Shown here: in pieces, positions 27,027 through 34,850 of the stretch | How the letters are laid out: every line of letters starts with the position of its first letter | Position numbering within the stretch: position 1 is the first letter of the stretch | Source of the DNA: an uncultured Acidobacteriota bacterium | GTDB taxonomy: Bacteria > Acidobacteriota > Terriglobia > Terriglobales > CAINCZ01 | Assembly (NCBI GenBank): GCA_903847195.1 | Contig: CAINCZ010000052.1 | Location: 1 to 34,990, forward strand | Length of the DNA: 34,990 nt | Direction: 5' to 3' | Made by a program: the position numbers and the translations under genes | Notes under the pieces: model-generated | What the model saw: the letters and a program-made list of their open reading frames with translations, nothing else | Told to the model about the DNA's origin: nothing | Database searches by the model: none

Positions 27027-27737
27027 GTGGAAGGCGAAGCGAAACGGAAGGCAGAACGGCAGAAGTTCACCCTGTGGCAGCGGTTTGTGCTGGCGGCCGG
27101 CAGCACGCTTACCCATGCGTTTTTGTCGCTGCTGTTGCGGACGCTGCGGTGGTCGTTTGAGTTGTCGGACGACGTGACCAGCACGGAGCCGGTGAAGCCG
27201 GCGATTTACGTGTTCTGGCACCGGTGCCTGGCGCCGGGCGTGTACGGCTTCCGCGACAAAGGGCTGGCGGTGATGATCAGCAGCAGCTTCGACGGCGAGT
27301 ACATTGCGCGGGTGGCGGAGAAGTTCGGCTACCAGACGACGCGGGGTTCGAGCACGCGCGGTGGAGCGCGGGCGCTGCTGGGGATGCACCGTCTGCTGGA
27401 GCGCGGCACGGCGGTGGTGTTCACGATCGACGGGCCGAGGGGTCCGCGCTACGTGGCCAAGCCGGGGCCGGTGATGCTGGCGCGCAACACGGGCGCGCCG
27501 ATCTGGGCCTTTCACATCGCCATCGAGAAGGCGTGGGTGCTGCGGTCGTGGGACCGGCTGATGATTCCCAAACCGTTTTCGCGGGCGCTGCTATGCATAA
27601 GCACGGCGCTGCGGGTGCCCGCTGATGCCAACGAAGAGCAGATGGCGCAGTATCACGCGCAGATGCAGGCCATGCTGGATGCAGTGCGCGAGAAGAGCGA
27701 GGCTGGGATGAGGGCGATGACGGGGCGCAACGCCTGA
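27027..27737 (+). CDS. DUF374 lysophospholipid acyltransferase-like protein
   Basis: 236 residues from GTG 27027; no strong ribosome site is seen, and the open frame further up overlaps the fabF terminator. A membrane-associated N-terminus (FVLAAGSTLTHAFLSLLLRTL) precedes the DUF374 core: FWHRCLAPG with a His where acyltransferases have HxxxxD, ISSSFDGEYIARVAEKFGY, RGSSTRGGARALL and the GPRGPRYVAKPG motif. Members are related to lipid A and lysophospholipid acyltransferases and probably act on lipids at the inner membrane. Its place after fabF fits a lipid role. The start is uncertain. Confidence 0.8.
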   Translation: MEGEAKRKAERQKFTLWQRFVLAAGSTLTHAFLSLLLRTLRWSFELSDDVTSTEPVKPAIYVFWHRCLAPGVYGFRDKGLAVMISSSFDGEYIARVAEKFGYQTTRGSSTRGGARALLGMHRLLERGTAVVFTIDGPRGPRYVAKPGPVMLARNTGAPIWAFHIAIEKAWVLRSWDRLMIPKPFSRALLCISTALRVPADANEEQMAQYHAQMQAMLDAVREKSEAGMRAMTGRNA

Positions 27738-27741
27738 GCCG

Positions 27742-27966
27742 TCAGCGGGTGAAGCGGCGGATCAGATAGCTGATGACCGACAGCGCGATGCTGATGAGGA
27801 TGCAGGTGACGATCGGGAAGTAGAAGGCGGAGTTTTTGCCGCGATAGACGATGTCGCCGGGCAGGCGTCCGAGGGGAAGATGAAGACGGCCGCCGGCGAG
27901 CAGTAAAAGTCCTATGACCACCAGCAACAGGCCCAGCCCGACCAGCACTTTGCCGATTTCGCTCAC
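27742..27966 (-). CDS. DUF2905 small membrane protein
   Basis: 74 residues from GTG 27966. Two membrane helices (VLVGLGLLLVVIGLLLLAGG and FPIVTCILISIALSVISYLI) flank the conserved LPGDIVYRGKNSAFYFP loop that defines DUF2905. Function unknown. It is convergent with the DUF374 gene, with four bases between the stops, and divergent from xseA, with about 30 bp between the starts. Confidence 0.85.
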   Translation of the reverse strand: MSEIGKVLVGLGLLLVVIGLLLLAGGRLHLPLGRLPGDIVYRGKNSAFYFPIVTCILISIALSVISYLIRRFTR

Positions 27967-27997
27967 CGGAATATTCTACTAAGAACAAAGGTTGCCG

Positions 27998-29368
27998 ATG
28001 TCGACCCCCGACCAACTCGGACTGCATTTCGGCCCCCCAACGCGACGCGTATGGACGGTGGGCGAGCTGATGGCAGCGGTGCGCGGGCAACTGGAGCGAG
28101 AATACGCAGACGTCTACATCGACGGCGAGATCTCGAATTTCACGGCGGCTTCGTCCGGACATCTTTATTTCACCCTGAAGGAAGGCGCGGCGCAGGTGCG
28201 GGCGGTGATGTTCCGTTCGCAGGCGAGGCTGCTGCGGTTCCGCCCGGAGAACGGCTTGCAGGTGGTGGCGCGCGGGCGGGTGACGGTGTACGAGGCGCGC
28301 GGCGAGTTGCAGATTTCGGTGGAGCATCTGGAGCCGAAGGGCGCAGGCGCGCTGCAGGTCGCGTTTGAGCAGCTGAAGGCGAAGCTGGGAGCCGAGGGTC
28401 TGTTTGATGCGGCGCGCAAGAAGCCGCTGCCGGCGCTGCCGCGACGGATCGGGGTGGTGACCTCTTCGGGGGGCGCGGCGCTGCACGACATTCTGCAGGT
28501 GCTCGGAAGACGGCATCAGTCGCTGGGCGTACTGATTTATCCGGCGCAGGTGCAGGGCGCGGCGGCCGTGGGCGAGGTGGCGGCGGGAGTGAACTACTTC
28601 AACCGCACGCGCGAGGTGGACGTGATCGTGGTGGCGCGCGGCGGGGGTTCGCTCGAAGACCTGGCGGCGTTCAACGATGAGGCGCTGGCGAGGACGGTGG
28701 CGGCATCCGAGATTCCGGTGATCTCGGCGGTCGGGCACGAGGTTGATTTCACGATCTGCGACTTCGTGGCGGATCTGCGGGCGCCGACTCCGTCGTCGGC
28801 GGCCGAGATGGTGGTGCGCTCCGAGCGCGAACTGCTGGAGCAGGTGGAAGGAATCCACCTGCGGCTTGCGCGCGGCATGCGGTACCAGATGTTGATGGCG
28901 CGACAGGCGCTGACGGAGCTGGCGCAGCACGGCGCGTTTGCGCAGATGCGGAGCCTGATCGGGCGCAGGCAGCAGCGAGTGGACGAGGCGGGCTTTCGCC
29001 TGACGCAGGCCGAGCGGGAGATGCTGTCAGGGCAGCGGCAGCGGCTGGAAGTAGCCAGCGCGCGGCTGCGGCAGCTCGACCTGCGGCGGCAGATTGCTAA
29101 TTCGAGGCAGGCGCTGGAGGCGCGCGAGCGCACGCTGGCGGCTGCGGCGCGGCGGCTGTTGTTCGCGGCCAGAGCGCGGCTGGCGCAGTCCAACGGCAAA
29201 CTGGATGCGCTTTCTCCACTGAATATCCTGGAGCGTGGCTATGCGCTGGTATTTGACGGTGAAGGGAAGCTGGTGAAGGATGCGGCGCAGGTTCAGCGTG
29301 GGGATCCGATTCGGGTACGGCTGGCGCGGGGACAGGTGGAGGCCGCCGTCAAGGGAACGGGAGGCTGA
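27998..29368 (+). CDS. xseA: Exodeoxyribonuclease VII large subunit
   Basis: 456 residues from ATG 27998 (AAAGG seven bases upstream; a TTG two codons earlier is also possible). The N-terminal OB fold (VWTVGELMAAVRGQLE...DVYIDGEISNF) is followed by the nuclease core (RRIGVVTSSGGAALHDIL; VDVIVVARGGGSLEDLAAFNDE; ISAVGHEVDFTICDFVADLRAPTPSSAAE). A long coiled coil and a C-terminal ILERGYALVFD segment complete it. ExoVII degrades single-stranded DNA together with many copies of the small subunit XseB. No xseB lies next to it. Confidence 0.95.
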   Translation: MSTPDQLGLHFGPPTRRVWTVGELMAAVRGQLEREYADVYIDGEISNFTAASSGHLYFTLKEGAAQVRAVMFRSQARLLRFRPENGLQVVARGRVTVYEARGELQISVEHLEPKGAGALQVAFEQLKAKLGAEGLFDAARKKPLPALPRRIGVVTSSGGAALHDILQVLGRRHQSLGVLIYPAQVQGAAAVGEVAAGVNYFNRTREVDVIVVARGGGSLEDLAAFNDEALARTVAASEIPVISAVGHEVDFTICDFVADLRAPTPSSAAEMVVRSERELLEQVEGIHLRLARGMRYQMLMARQALTELAQHGAFAQMRSLIGRRQQRVDEAGFRLTQAEREMLSGQRQRLEVASARLRQLDLRRQIANSRQALEARERTLAAAARRLLFAARARLAQSNGKLDALSPLNILERGYALVFDGEGKLVKDAAQVQRGDPIRVRLARGQVEAAVKGTGG

Positions 29369-29512
29369 AAGACAATAGCGCCGAGCGGAAATAGTCAGGC
29401 TGGTTCAAGGCAAAACGTGGCAACATAGAAGTATCGCTATGGTGGCATTAGTGTGGCCGGCGGCGCCCCTGAAGGGCTCGCGTGGAAGTGGCGGCCCGCG
29501 AGGAGGCAGTTT

Positions 29513-30652
29513 TTGCACCAGAGAGTTTCCTACCTGTGGAATGAGCCGGGGGCGGCCGCTGGTTACCAGACTGGCGTGTCGCTGCACGGGCATACGAACC
29601 ATTCCCGGGAGTGCCTGGCCTTTGTGGCCGACCTGGGCAAGGAAATACCGCTGATCCGCTGGGCGCTGGAGCGCGGCGAGAAACAGGCGATGGTAGGCGG
29701 AGTAAAGATAGACTTCCGGCGCTGCTTCTGGACGCCGCCGATGTCACCGCGTGCGGCCTACGGGCTGGAATCCGGGCAGATTACCGAGCAGCTGCAATTA
29801 AACGCGATCGTTTCGCTGACCGATCACGAGAACATCCACGCACCGTTGCGGCTGCGCATGCTGCCGGAGTCGAGCGAGGCGCCGATTTCGGTCGAGTGGC
29901 CGCTGTGGCTGGAGGGGTCGGAGATTCACCTGGGCGTCCACAACCTGCCGGAGAAAGACGCAGGACCGATCGTAGCGGCGATGAACGAGTGCACGCAGCG
30001 GCGCGATGATGCGGGTACGGCTGAGTTGTTGCGGGCGCTTGACGCGATGCCTGAAGTGCTGATCGTGCTGAACCATCCGATGTGGGATCTGCGGCGCACG
30101 GGACGGCCGCGGCTGCTGCGGGTGTTGACTAATTTCATGCAGCGCCACGGGTACGCGATTCACGCGATGGAGTTGGGCGGGCTGCGCAGCTGGGACGAGA
30201 ACCAGCGGGCGGTGAATTTTGCCGAGCAGTGGGGACGCCCGGTGGTTTCCGGCGGCGACCGGCATGGCTGCGAAGCGAATGCCTGCGTGAACCTGACGCG
30301 GGCCGCCAACTTTGCGGAGTTCGCGGACGAGGTGCGGCAAGGGTGCAGCCGGGTGCTGTTCATGCCGCAATACGCCGAGCCGCTGGTGATGCGCTACATC
30401 CGCGCGGTGAACGACATCGTGGGCAAGTATCCCGACAGTCCCCTGGGCGAGAACTGGGACGAGCGGGTGTATCATCCGGGGCGCAACGGGGAAGAGCGTC
30501 CGATCTCAGAGCTGTGGGGCAAGACGCCGGCCTACCTGGGAGTGGTGCGGATGCTGTTCCGGCTGATGGAGACGCGTCCGATGCAGCGGCTGGCGCAGTC
30601 GCTGGGGCAACCGGAGCAGCCGTTTGAGTTCACCTGGACAGGCAAGGCGTAG
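29513..30652 (+). CDS. Uncharacterised PHP-type metal-dependent phosphoesterase
   Basis: 379 residues from TTG 29513, chosen because AGGAGG lies six bases upstream; the frame is open 60 bp further. A full set of PHP metal-ligand motifs is present: LHGHTNHS (His25, His27), SLTDHEN (Asp104, His105), GSEIHLGVHNLP (Glu137, His143), LNHP (His188) and GGDRHG (Asp249, His251). PHP enzymes hydrolyse phosphoesters at a trinuclear metal site; substrates range from DNA ends to small sugar phosphates. The C-terminal 120 residues (about 260-379) look like an extra helical region. No neighbour identifies the substrate. The fold call is good and the function is open. Confidence 0.75.
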   Translation: MHQRVSYLWNEPGAAAGYQTGVSLHGHTNHSRECLAFVADLGKEIPLIRWALERGEKQAMVGGVKIDFRRCFWTPPMSPRAAYGLESGQITEQLQLNAIVSLTDHENIHAPLRLRMLPESSEAPISVEWPLWLEGSEIHLGVHNLPEKDAGPIVAAMNECTQRRDDAGTAELLRALDAMPEVLIVLNHPMWDLRRTGRPRLLRVLTNFMQRHGYAIHAMELGGLRSWDENQRAVNFAEQWGRPVVSGGDRHGCEANACVNLTRAANFAEFADEVRQGCSRVLFMPQYAEPLVMRYIRAVNDIVGKYPDSPLGENWDERVYHPGRNGEERPISELWGKTPAYLGVVRMLFRLMETRPMQRLAQSLGQPEQPFEFTWTGKA

Positions 30653-30690
30653 GAAGCTTCGCACGGGGCGTCCTCTCGCCTTCGTGAACA

Positions 30691-30718
30691 TTTCCACACA
30701 AAAGTAAATGAGTATAAT
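30691..30718 (+). promoter_or_regulatory. Promoter of the candidate ncRNA
   Basis: TTTCCA (30691-30696), 16 bases, TATAAT (30713-30718) in an AT-rich patch within GC-rich DNA. Predicted transcription start near 30725. Confidence 0.7.
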
Positions 30719-30956
30719 GCGTCCTGGCCGCAAGCCGCGGCTCACGCTGCTGCGCTGGCGGGCGGGAGCTATGCAGAGACCTTAGGCCGTGCCGGTGAGC
30801 GGGCGGTGGCAGGGAGGCAACTCACCTTAACCCTAGCCCGTGCACCACCGGGATCTCGGCGCATCGCTGCACAGAAACAGGAAAGCACTCCCGTAATGGA
30901 TGAAGGAAATCGACCTACCGCGAGAAAGGAGTTGTGCGGCCGAGTACGAACAGCGC

Positions 30957-30962
30957 TATAAT
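30957..30962 (+). promoter_or_regulatory. Possible internal promoter (-10 TATAAT)
   Basis: A perfect TATAAT sits exactly between the closed 5' domain and the hairpin array. The nearest -35-like box, TTGTGC, is 19 bases away, so it is weak. It may split the locus into two RNAs. Confidence 0.35.
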
Positions 30963-31215
30963 CGCCTCGCCCAGGGAAACCGGGCGAGACCTAGTGCACA
31001 CCACCGGTGCGCACATCGATGCAAAACGCATCACCTCGCGGCGGTCTGGAGACGAGCCGTTCCAGAACAGCGGAACGATGGGGAGGTAGGAGCTATAGAA
31101 AACGACTACCTAGAACACGCTGCATGCCACCGTGCAGTCGCAGGAACATTCGAGTAGGCTCGCATAGCGAACGCCCTCTTCTCCTGTTGAGAAACAATGT
31201 TTCCTCGCGACTGCA

Positions 31216-31245
31216 GCGGTGGTGTGAATACCGCAAGAGTTTTTT
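31216..31245 (+). terminator. Terminator of the candidate ncRNA
   Basis: GCGGT (31216-31220) and ACCGC (31230-31234) form a short stem, followed by AAGAG and six T (31240-31245). It directly abuts the 14-bp helix. Confidence 0.6.
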
Positions 31246-31349
31246 CGATCTTCCTCTTCTTCTCCTTCCTGCCTGATTGAATCCCGCAAATATTTGAGCT
31301 CCGGCTGCATTGCGTCTCTGCGCCTGCCGCGCGGGAGGGCAGAGACGAA

Positions 31350-31383
31350 ATCCCCACCCTGCGCCTGTGCAGAGGGTGGGGAT
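31350..31383. repeat. Palindromic repeat, ATCCCCACCCT type
   Basis: ATCCCCACCCT and AGGGTGGGGAT pair perfectly over 11 bp. It lies 25 bp past the alcohol dehydrogenase stop. Confidence 0.7.
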
Positions 31384-31407
31384 TGGATACCACGGGTAAT
31401 AAGGGAA

Positions 31408-32610
31408 TCAGCGTGCCGCAGCGTTGACCAGCGGGACGCCCATGGCCGATTGCAGGATGCCCAGCATCTGCGGGAAGTTGACGGTGCGTGGATTGGTGCG
31501 GGCGGCGATGCTGGGAACGGACTCGCGGGCCATCGCTTCCAGATCGGTGGCCTTGACCCCGGCTTCAGCCAGGTTGGCCGGCATGCCGACGTCGCGATTG
31601 AGCTTGCGGATGGCGATGGGCGCGCGGACAGCAGCCTCGCCGACCGAAAGTCCCGCGACGTGTTCGCCCAGCGCGGCGGCGATTTCGGCGAAGCGCTCGG
31701 GCTCGGCGATCAGGTTATATTCGCAGACGGCAGGCAGCAGGAGTGCGCAGCAGACGCCGTGCGGCAGATCGCAGATGGCGGCCAGTGGGCTGGCGATGGC
31801 GTGAACGCAGCCGAGGCGTCCGTTGCTGAAGGCCATGCCGGCCATGTATTCGGCGTAGGCCATGCGGTCGCGCGCCAGCAGATTGGCGCCGTTGGCATAC
31901 GCAGGACGCAGCCATTGGCCGATCAGCTTGATGGCGCCGACGGCCAGCGCGTCGGTAATCGGAGTGGACGCGGTGGAGACATAGGTTTCGACGGCGTGGC
32001 TGAGCGCGTCCAGGGCGGTGGAGGCCGTCAGGGAGGGCGGCATGCTGAGCATCAGCCGGGGATCGTTGATGGCGACCCGGGGGGTGATGCGGGGATCGAC
32101 GATGGCGACCTTGTCATGATTGGCGGCGTTGGTGATGACGGCGGCACGGGTGGCCTCGCTGCCGGTTCCGGCCGTGGTGTTGATGGCGATCAGTGGGGGC
32201 AGCGGCTTCTTGACCGTGCCCATGCCGGCGTAGCTGAGAATGTCGCCGCCATTGGAGATGACGATGCCGGCGCCCTTGGCGCAGTCGTGGGCGCTGCCGC
32301 CACCGAAGGAGACGAGGGCGTCGCACTGGTTCTGGCGATAGAGTTCGGCGGCCGCGTGCACGTTGGCGTCGGTCGGGTTGGGTTCAACTCCGTCGAAGAC
32401 GGTGACGCGCAAGCCGGCGGACTCGAACTGGGCAGCCATGGGCTGCACCATGCCGAGCTGGCTGAGGACCGTGTCGGTGATGAGAAGTATATGAGTAGAT
32501 CCGAGCATCTTGGCCTGCGCGGCGGCTTCGCGGGAGCTGCCGGGGCCGGTAATGGCGACGCTGGGACAGAAGAACGAGAAGATTGCATCGGCGAGCGCAA
32601 CGGGTGGCAT
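31408..32610 (-). CDS. Iron-type (group III) alcohol dehydrogenase with Ser for the conserved active-site His
   Basis: 400 residues from ATG 32610, with GGAGGGG seven bases upstream. The fold and NAD site (FGGGSAHDCAK, residues 102-112; NTTAGTGSEATRAAV) are typical. All four metal ligands are present: Asp201 and His205 (LDALSHAVETY), His270 (GCVHAIAS) and His284 (LPHGVC). The extra His that usually follows the third ligand by four residues (His267 in E. coli FucO) is Ser274. The enzyme would interconvert an alcohol and an aldehyde with NAD. It lies 81 bp downstream of an MFS permease in the same direction, which may import the substrate. Confidence 0.88.
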   Translation of the reverse strand: MPPVALADAIFSFFCPSVAITGPGSSREAAAQAKMLGSTHILLITDTVLSQLGMVQPMAAQFESAGLRVTVFDGVEPNPTDANVHAAAELYRQNQCDALVSFGGGSAHDCAKGAGIVISNGGDILSYAGMGTVKKPLPPLIAINTTAGTGSEATRAAVITNAANHDKVAIVDPRITPRVAINDPRLMLSMPPSLTASTALDALSHAVETYVSTASTPITDALAVGAIKLIGQWLRPAYANGANLLARDRMAYAEYMAGMAFSNGRLGCVHAIASPLAAICDLPHGVCCALLLPAVCEYNLIAEPERFAEIAAALGEHVAGLSVGEAAVRAPIAIRKLNRDVGMPANLAEAGVKATDLEAMARESVPSIAARTNPRTVNFPQMLGILQSAMGVPLVNAAAR

Positions 32611-32691
32611 GGTTTTTCCCCTCCAGTTGATGGGCGGCGGCGATCCGGAGGACGGACCGCCGCCGCCGAGAATTGAGAACTGCAACCGGCG

Positions 32692-33945
32692 CTACTGGGC
32701 CGGGGCCGAAACTGCGTCCGCCTTGGGCTCCCCGCCGCGTTTGACCGCCGGGTAGCGATACGGTCCCAGGCAGGCCAAGATGACGATCGAGACCGCCAGC
32801 AGGACCTCCATGATCAGCAGGCCGGGCCCGTAGGTGCGCTTCAGCTGGAAGGACCAGCCGAGCATGTTGTTGCCCACGGCGTTGGCCATGATGGCAAAGC
32901 CGAACATCAGGCCGTGCATGGCGCCGAAGGATCGGATGCCGAAGTAGCGGGAGATGATGAAGGCGATCAGGTCGATCTCGGCGCCTACGCCCATGCCGAG
33001 CAGCATGGGGCCGAGGGCGATGCCGAGGCCGTCCATGCGGAATCCGAGAATGGCGATGCCGACCATGGGGCAGAGCAGGAAAAAGATCACGATGTAGGGG
33101 GCGAAAATCCGGTCGAGCAGATAGCCGGCGACGATGCGCCCGACGATCATGGCAATGCCGGCGCCCGACATGACGCCGACGGCGGCGCCGAGGGGGATGC
33201 CGCGGTCGGTGAGCATGGGCACGACGTGGATCAGCGTGCCATTGATGGCGATGAGTGAGAAGAAGAAGGCAAAGCAAACCGCCCAGTATTTGCCGCTGCG
33301 CAGGGCCTCGGAATATTCAAGGCCGGGGAAGGTATTCGCCGCGGGGCCGACGCGGAGGCGGGCGGCCTTCAACGCGGGCGTTTCTCCGAACCAGAGCGCC
33401 ACCGGGATGAAGGACAGCACGAGGATAGCGATGCCGATGCCGATGTATCCGCCGCGCCAGCTGAAGTGCTGGAGCAGAATGCGCGCGTACTGCGGCAGCA
33501 GGGCGGTGCCGACGCCGACTCCGGCGAGGGCGAGTCCGAGCGCCAGGCCGCGGCAGTCGTCAAAGCGCGAGGAGATCATCTTGGAGTAGGCGGTGGGCGT
33601 CTGGCCCGCGCCGACGATGCCCTGCAAGGCGAACATCGCCAGCAGCATGACCACCGAGGACTGCAGCAGCGAGAGCGAGGCGGTGACGATGGCGAACAGC
33701 ACGAGGAAGGGAAGCAGGACCGGGCGGACGCCGTGGCGGTCCATCATGCGTCCCAGGAAGGGGATCATGATCGCCGTGGTGATGTTGGCGCAACTCATGG
33801 CGGTGGAGATGACGCCCCGGCCCACGTTCAGGTCCTGAGCCAGCGGCTTCATGAACACACCGGTTGCGAATACCTCGACTGCACCCTGACCGACAATCAG
33901 GGCAAAAAACGATCCGACGACGACCCACCAGCGGCTCTTGAACAT
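32692..33945 (-). CDS. MFS transporter (oxalate/formate antiporter or monocarboxylate type)
   Basis: 417 residues from ATG 33945, with GAGGGG six bases upstream. Twelve membrane helices can be traced. The loop between helices 2 and 3 has the MFS motif GRMMDRHGVRPVLL. The first helix region (VVVGSFFALIVGQGAVEVFATGVFMKPLAQDL) and the overall pattern resemble the oxalate/formate-antiporter and monocarboxylate-porter branch of the major facilitator superfamily. It probably moves a small organic anion across the inner membrane. It is likely co-transcribed with the alcohol dehydrogenase. Confidence 0.85.
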   Translation of the reverse strand: MFKSRWWVVVGSFFALIVGQGAVEVFATGVFMKPLAQDLNVGRGVISTAMSCANITTAIMIPFLGRMMDRHGVRPVLLPFLVLFAIVTASLSLLQSSVVMLLAMFALQGIVGAGQTPTAYSKMISSRFDDCRGLALGLALAGVGVGTALLPQYARILLQHFSWRGGYIGIGIAILVLSFIPVALWFGETPALKAARLRVGPAANTFPGLEYSEALRSGKYWAVCFAFFFSLIAINGTLIHVVPMLTDRGIPLGAAVGVMSGAGIAMIVGRIVAGYLLDRIFAPYIVIFFLLCPMVGIAILGFRMDGLGIALGPMLLGMGVGAEIDLIAFIISRYFGIRSFGAMHGLMFGFAIMANAVGNNMLGWSFQLKRTYGPGLLIMEVLLAVSIVILACLGPYRYPAVKRGGEPKADAVSAPAQ

Positions 33946-34080
33946 GGACAACCCCTCATCTTGGATTTGCAGCGCGTTCTCGTGCAGGGATTTGGTACTG
34001 AGCCGCGAATTATATCGCGCGCACGCGGATTTGCAATGGGGGCGGATTTCCGGGCAGAGGGCGGCGGCGGGGCCGGCCGC

Positions 34081-34284
34081 TTAGTCGAAGGGCAGGCGTC
34101 CCTCGCCGGGGATGAAATCGTCGGTGGTGTAGGAATGGATGTCGTGGCAGTGCGGGCATTCAAAGGCGCCGGCGGCAACGCCGGGGACGAGCGACTCGGT
34201 GCTCTTGCCGGGAACCACGGTGCGCGCCTTCGCGGGAAAGGGCAGACAGCACGTCTTGCATTCGATCATCCAGACAAAGGGCAT
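34081..34284 (-). CDS. Small zinc-ribbon protein
   Basis: 67 residues from ATG 34284; GAGGT lies about ten bases upstream. Two CxxC pairs, CKTC (residues 9-12) and CPHC (43-46), would bind one zinc. The spacer contains VPGKSTESLVPG. No family name recognised. It starts 86 bp from, and divergent to, another small zinc protein. Confidence 0.65.
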   Translation of the reverse strand: MPFVWMIECKTCCLPFPAKARTVVPGKSTESLVPGVAAGAFECPHCHDIHSYTTDDFIPGEGRLPFD

Positions 34285-34370
34285 GATTGATTTTACCTCG
34301 GGAAATTGTACAACCGGGGGCGGATGACGGCGAGCAGTTCAATCGGGTCGAAGTGTTTTAAAATTGACGC

Positions 34371-34580
34371 ATGGCGTATCCGATCAAAACCTGCGTCAAG
34401 TGCGGGGAAGAATTCGAGCTGAAGCCCGGCAAGCCGGGGTTCGCCAACCGATGTCCGGATTGCAGCGAGCCGGAAGAGAATGCGTCGCCGGGCAAAGGGG
34501 CGCTGGACGCCGGCGATAAAGAGATGAACGCCGCACGGCGGAAGGCCATCCGGCAGTTGCTTTACAACAAGGACAATTAG
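34371..34580 (+). CDS. Small zinc-ribbon protein
   Basis: 69 residues. CVKC (residues 8-11) and CPDC (28-31) form a zinc ribbon at the N-terminus (TCVKCGEEFELKPGKPGFANRCPDC). The C-terminal half is charged and helical (NAARRKAIRQLLYNKDN). No strong ribosome site. Function unknown; possibly a nucleic-acid or protein-binding adaptor. Confidence 0.65.
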   Translation: MAYPIKTCVKCGEEFELKPGKPGFANRCPDCSEPEENASPGKGALDAGDKEMNAARRKAIRQLLYNKDN

Positions 34581-34628
34581 GTTTCGTGGGGGTTTCGCAC
34601 GCCGTGCGGATGGCTGGGGAGTGCCGAA

Positions 34629-34664
34629 CCCACCCACGCGCCAAAATCGGGCGCGCGGGTGGGG
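34629..34664. repeat. Palindromic repeat, CCCACCCACGCGCC type
   Basis: The arms CCCACCCACGCGCC and GGCGCGCGGGTGGGG, followed by the shared tail CACCCGGC. Confidence 0.7.
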
Positions 34665-34736
34665 CACCCGGCGTCGCCAACTGCAGAGCCAACTCTGGGC
34701 CACCGGCGCTGAAGCTGGGGAATTGAACTGCCCCAC

Positions 34737-34760
34737 CCTTCGCCAAATGCAGGCGAAAGG
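34737..34760. repeat. Small palindrome CCTTCGCC/GGCGAAAGG
   Basis: An 8-bp stem with one bulge around AAATGCA, preceded by the CCCCAC motif of the family. Confidence 0.45.
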
Positions 34761-34850
34761 ACGCGCCACCCGCCCTCAAATTCTGCTAAGGAGGCAAAGA
34801 AACATTCAAAGAGGCTTGGTGTCTCTCTCCCTCAACAACAACAATGTGCC

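Larger units (their letters stand above)
30725..31245 (+). ncRNA. Candidate stand-alone structured non-coding RNA (about 520 nt)
   Basis: Starts after a good promoter and ends at a hairpin/T-run. In the 5' part GGCCGCA (30726-30732) can pair with TGCGGCC (30935-30941), closing a domain of about 220 nt that includes GCTCAC/GTGAGC (30740-30745 with 30795-30800), GTGCA/TGCAC (30840-30844 with 30868-30872) and ACTCC/GGAGT (30887-30891 with 30928-30932). In the 3' part are CTCGCCC/GGGCGAG (30966-30988), GTGCACACC/GGTGCGCAC (30994-31014), GATGC/GCATC (31018-31032), CGTTCC/GGAACG (31058-31077), AGGTAG/CTACCT (31084-31111) and a 14-bp helix (31133-31146 with 31201-31215). I checked by eye for tmRNA, RNase P, SRP and 6S landmarks and saw none. 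Transcription is not proven. Confidence 0.5.
30653..31407. other. 755-bp region between convergent genes
   Basis: The PHP gene (plus) and the alcohol dehydrogenase (minus) both end here, so this DNA is not a 5' leader for either. It holds a promoter, a strongly structured candidate RNA, a terminator (described separately) and a palindromic repeat at 31350-31383. The open frame at 30900-31157 has no coding character. Confidence 0.8.

Noticed and set aside
30900..31157. 85-codon frame inside the candidate RNA
   Set aside because: No ribosome site, no recognisable fold, and it crosses several hairpins.
30725..31245. tmRNA, RNase P, SRP or 6S RNA
   Set aside because: The conserved landmarks of the first three are not found by eye, and the length does not fit 6S RNA. 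A covariance search could still overturn this.
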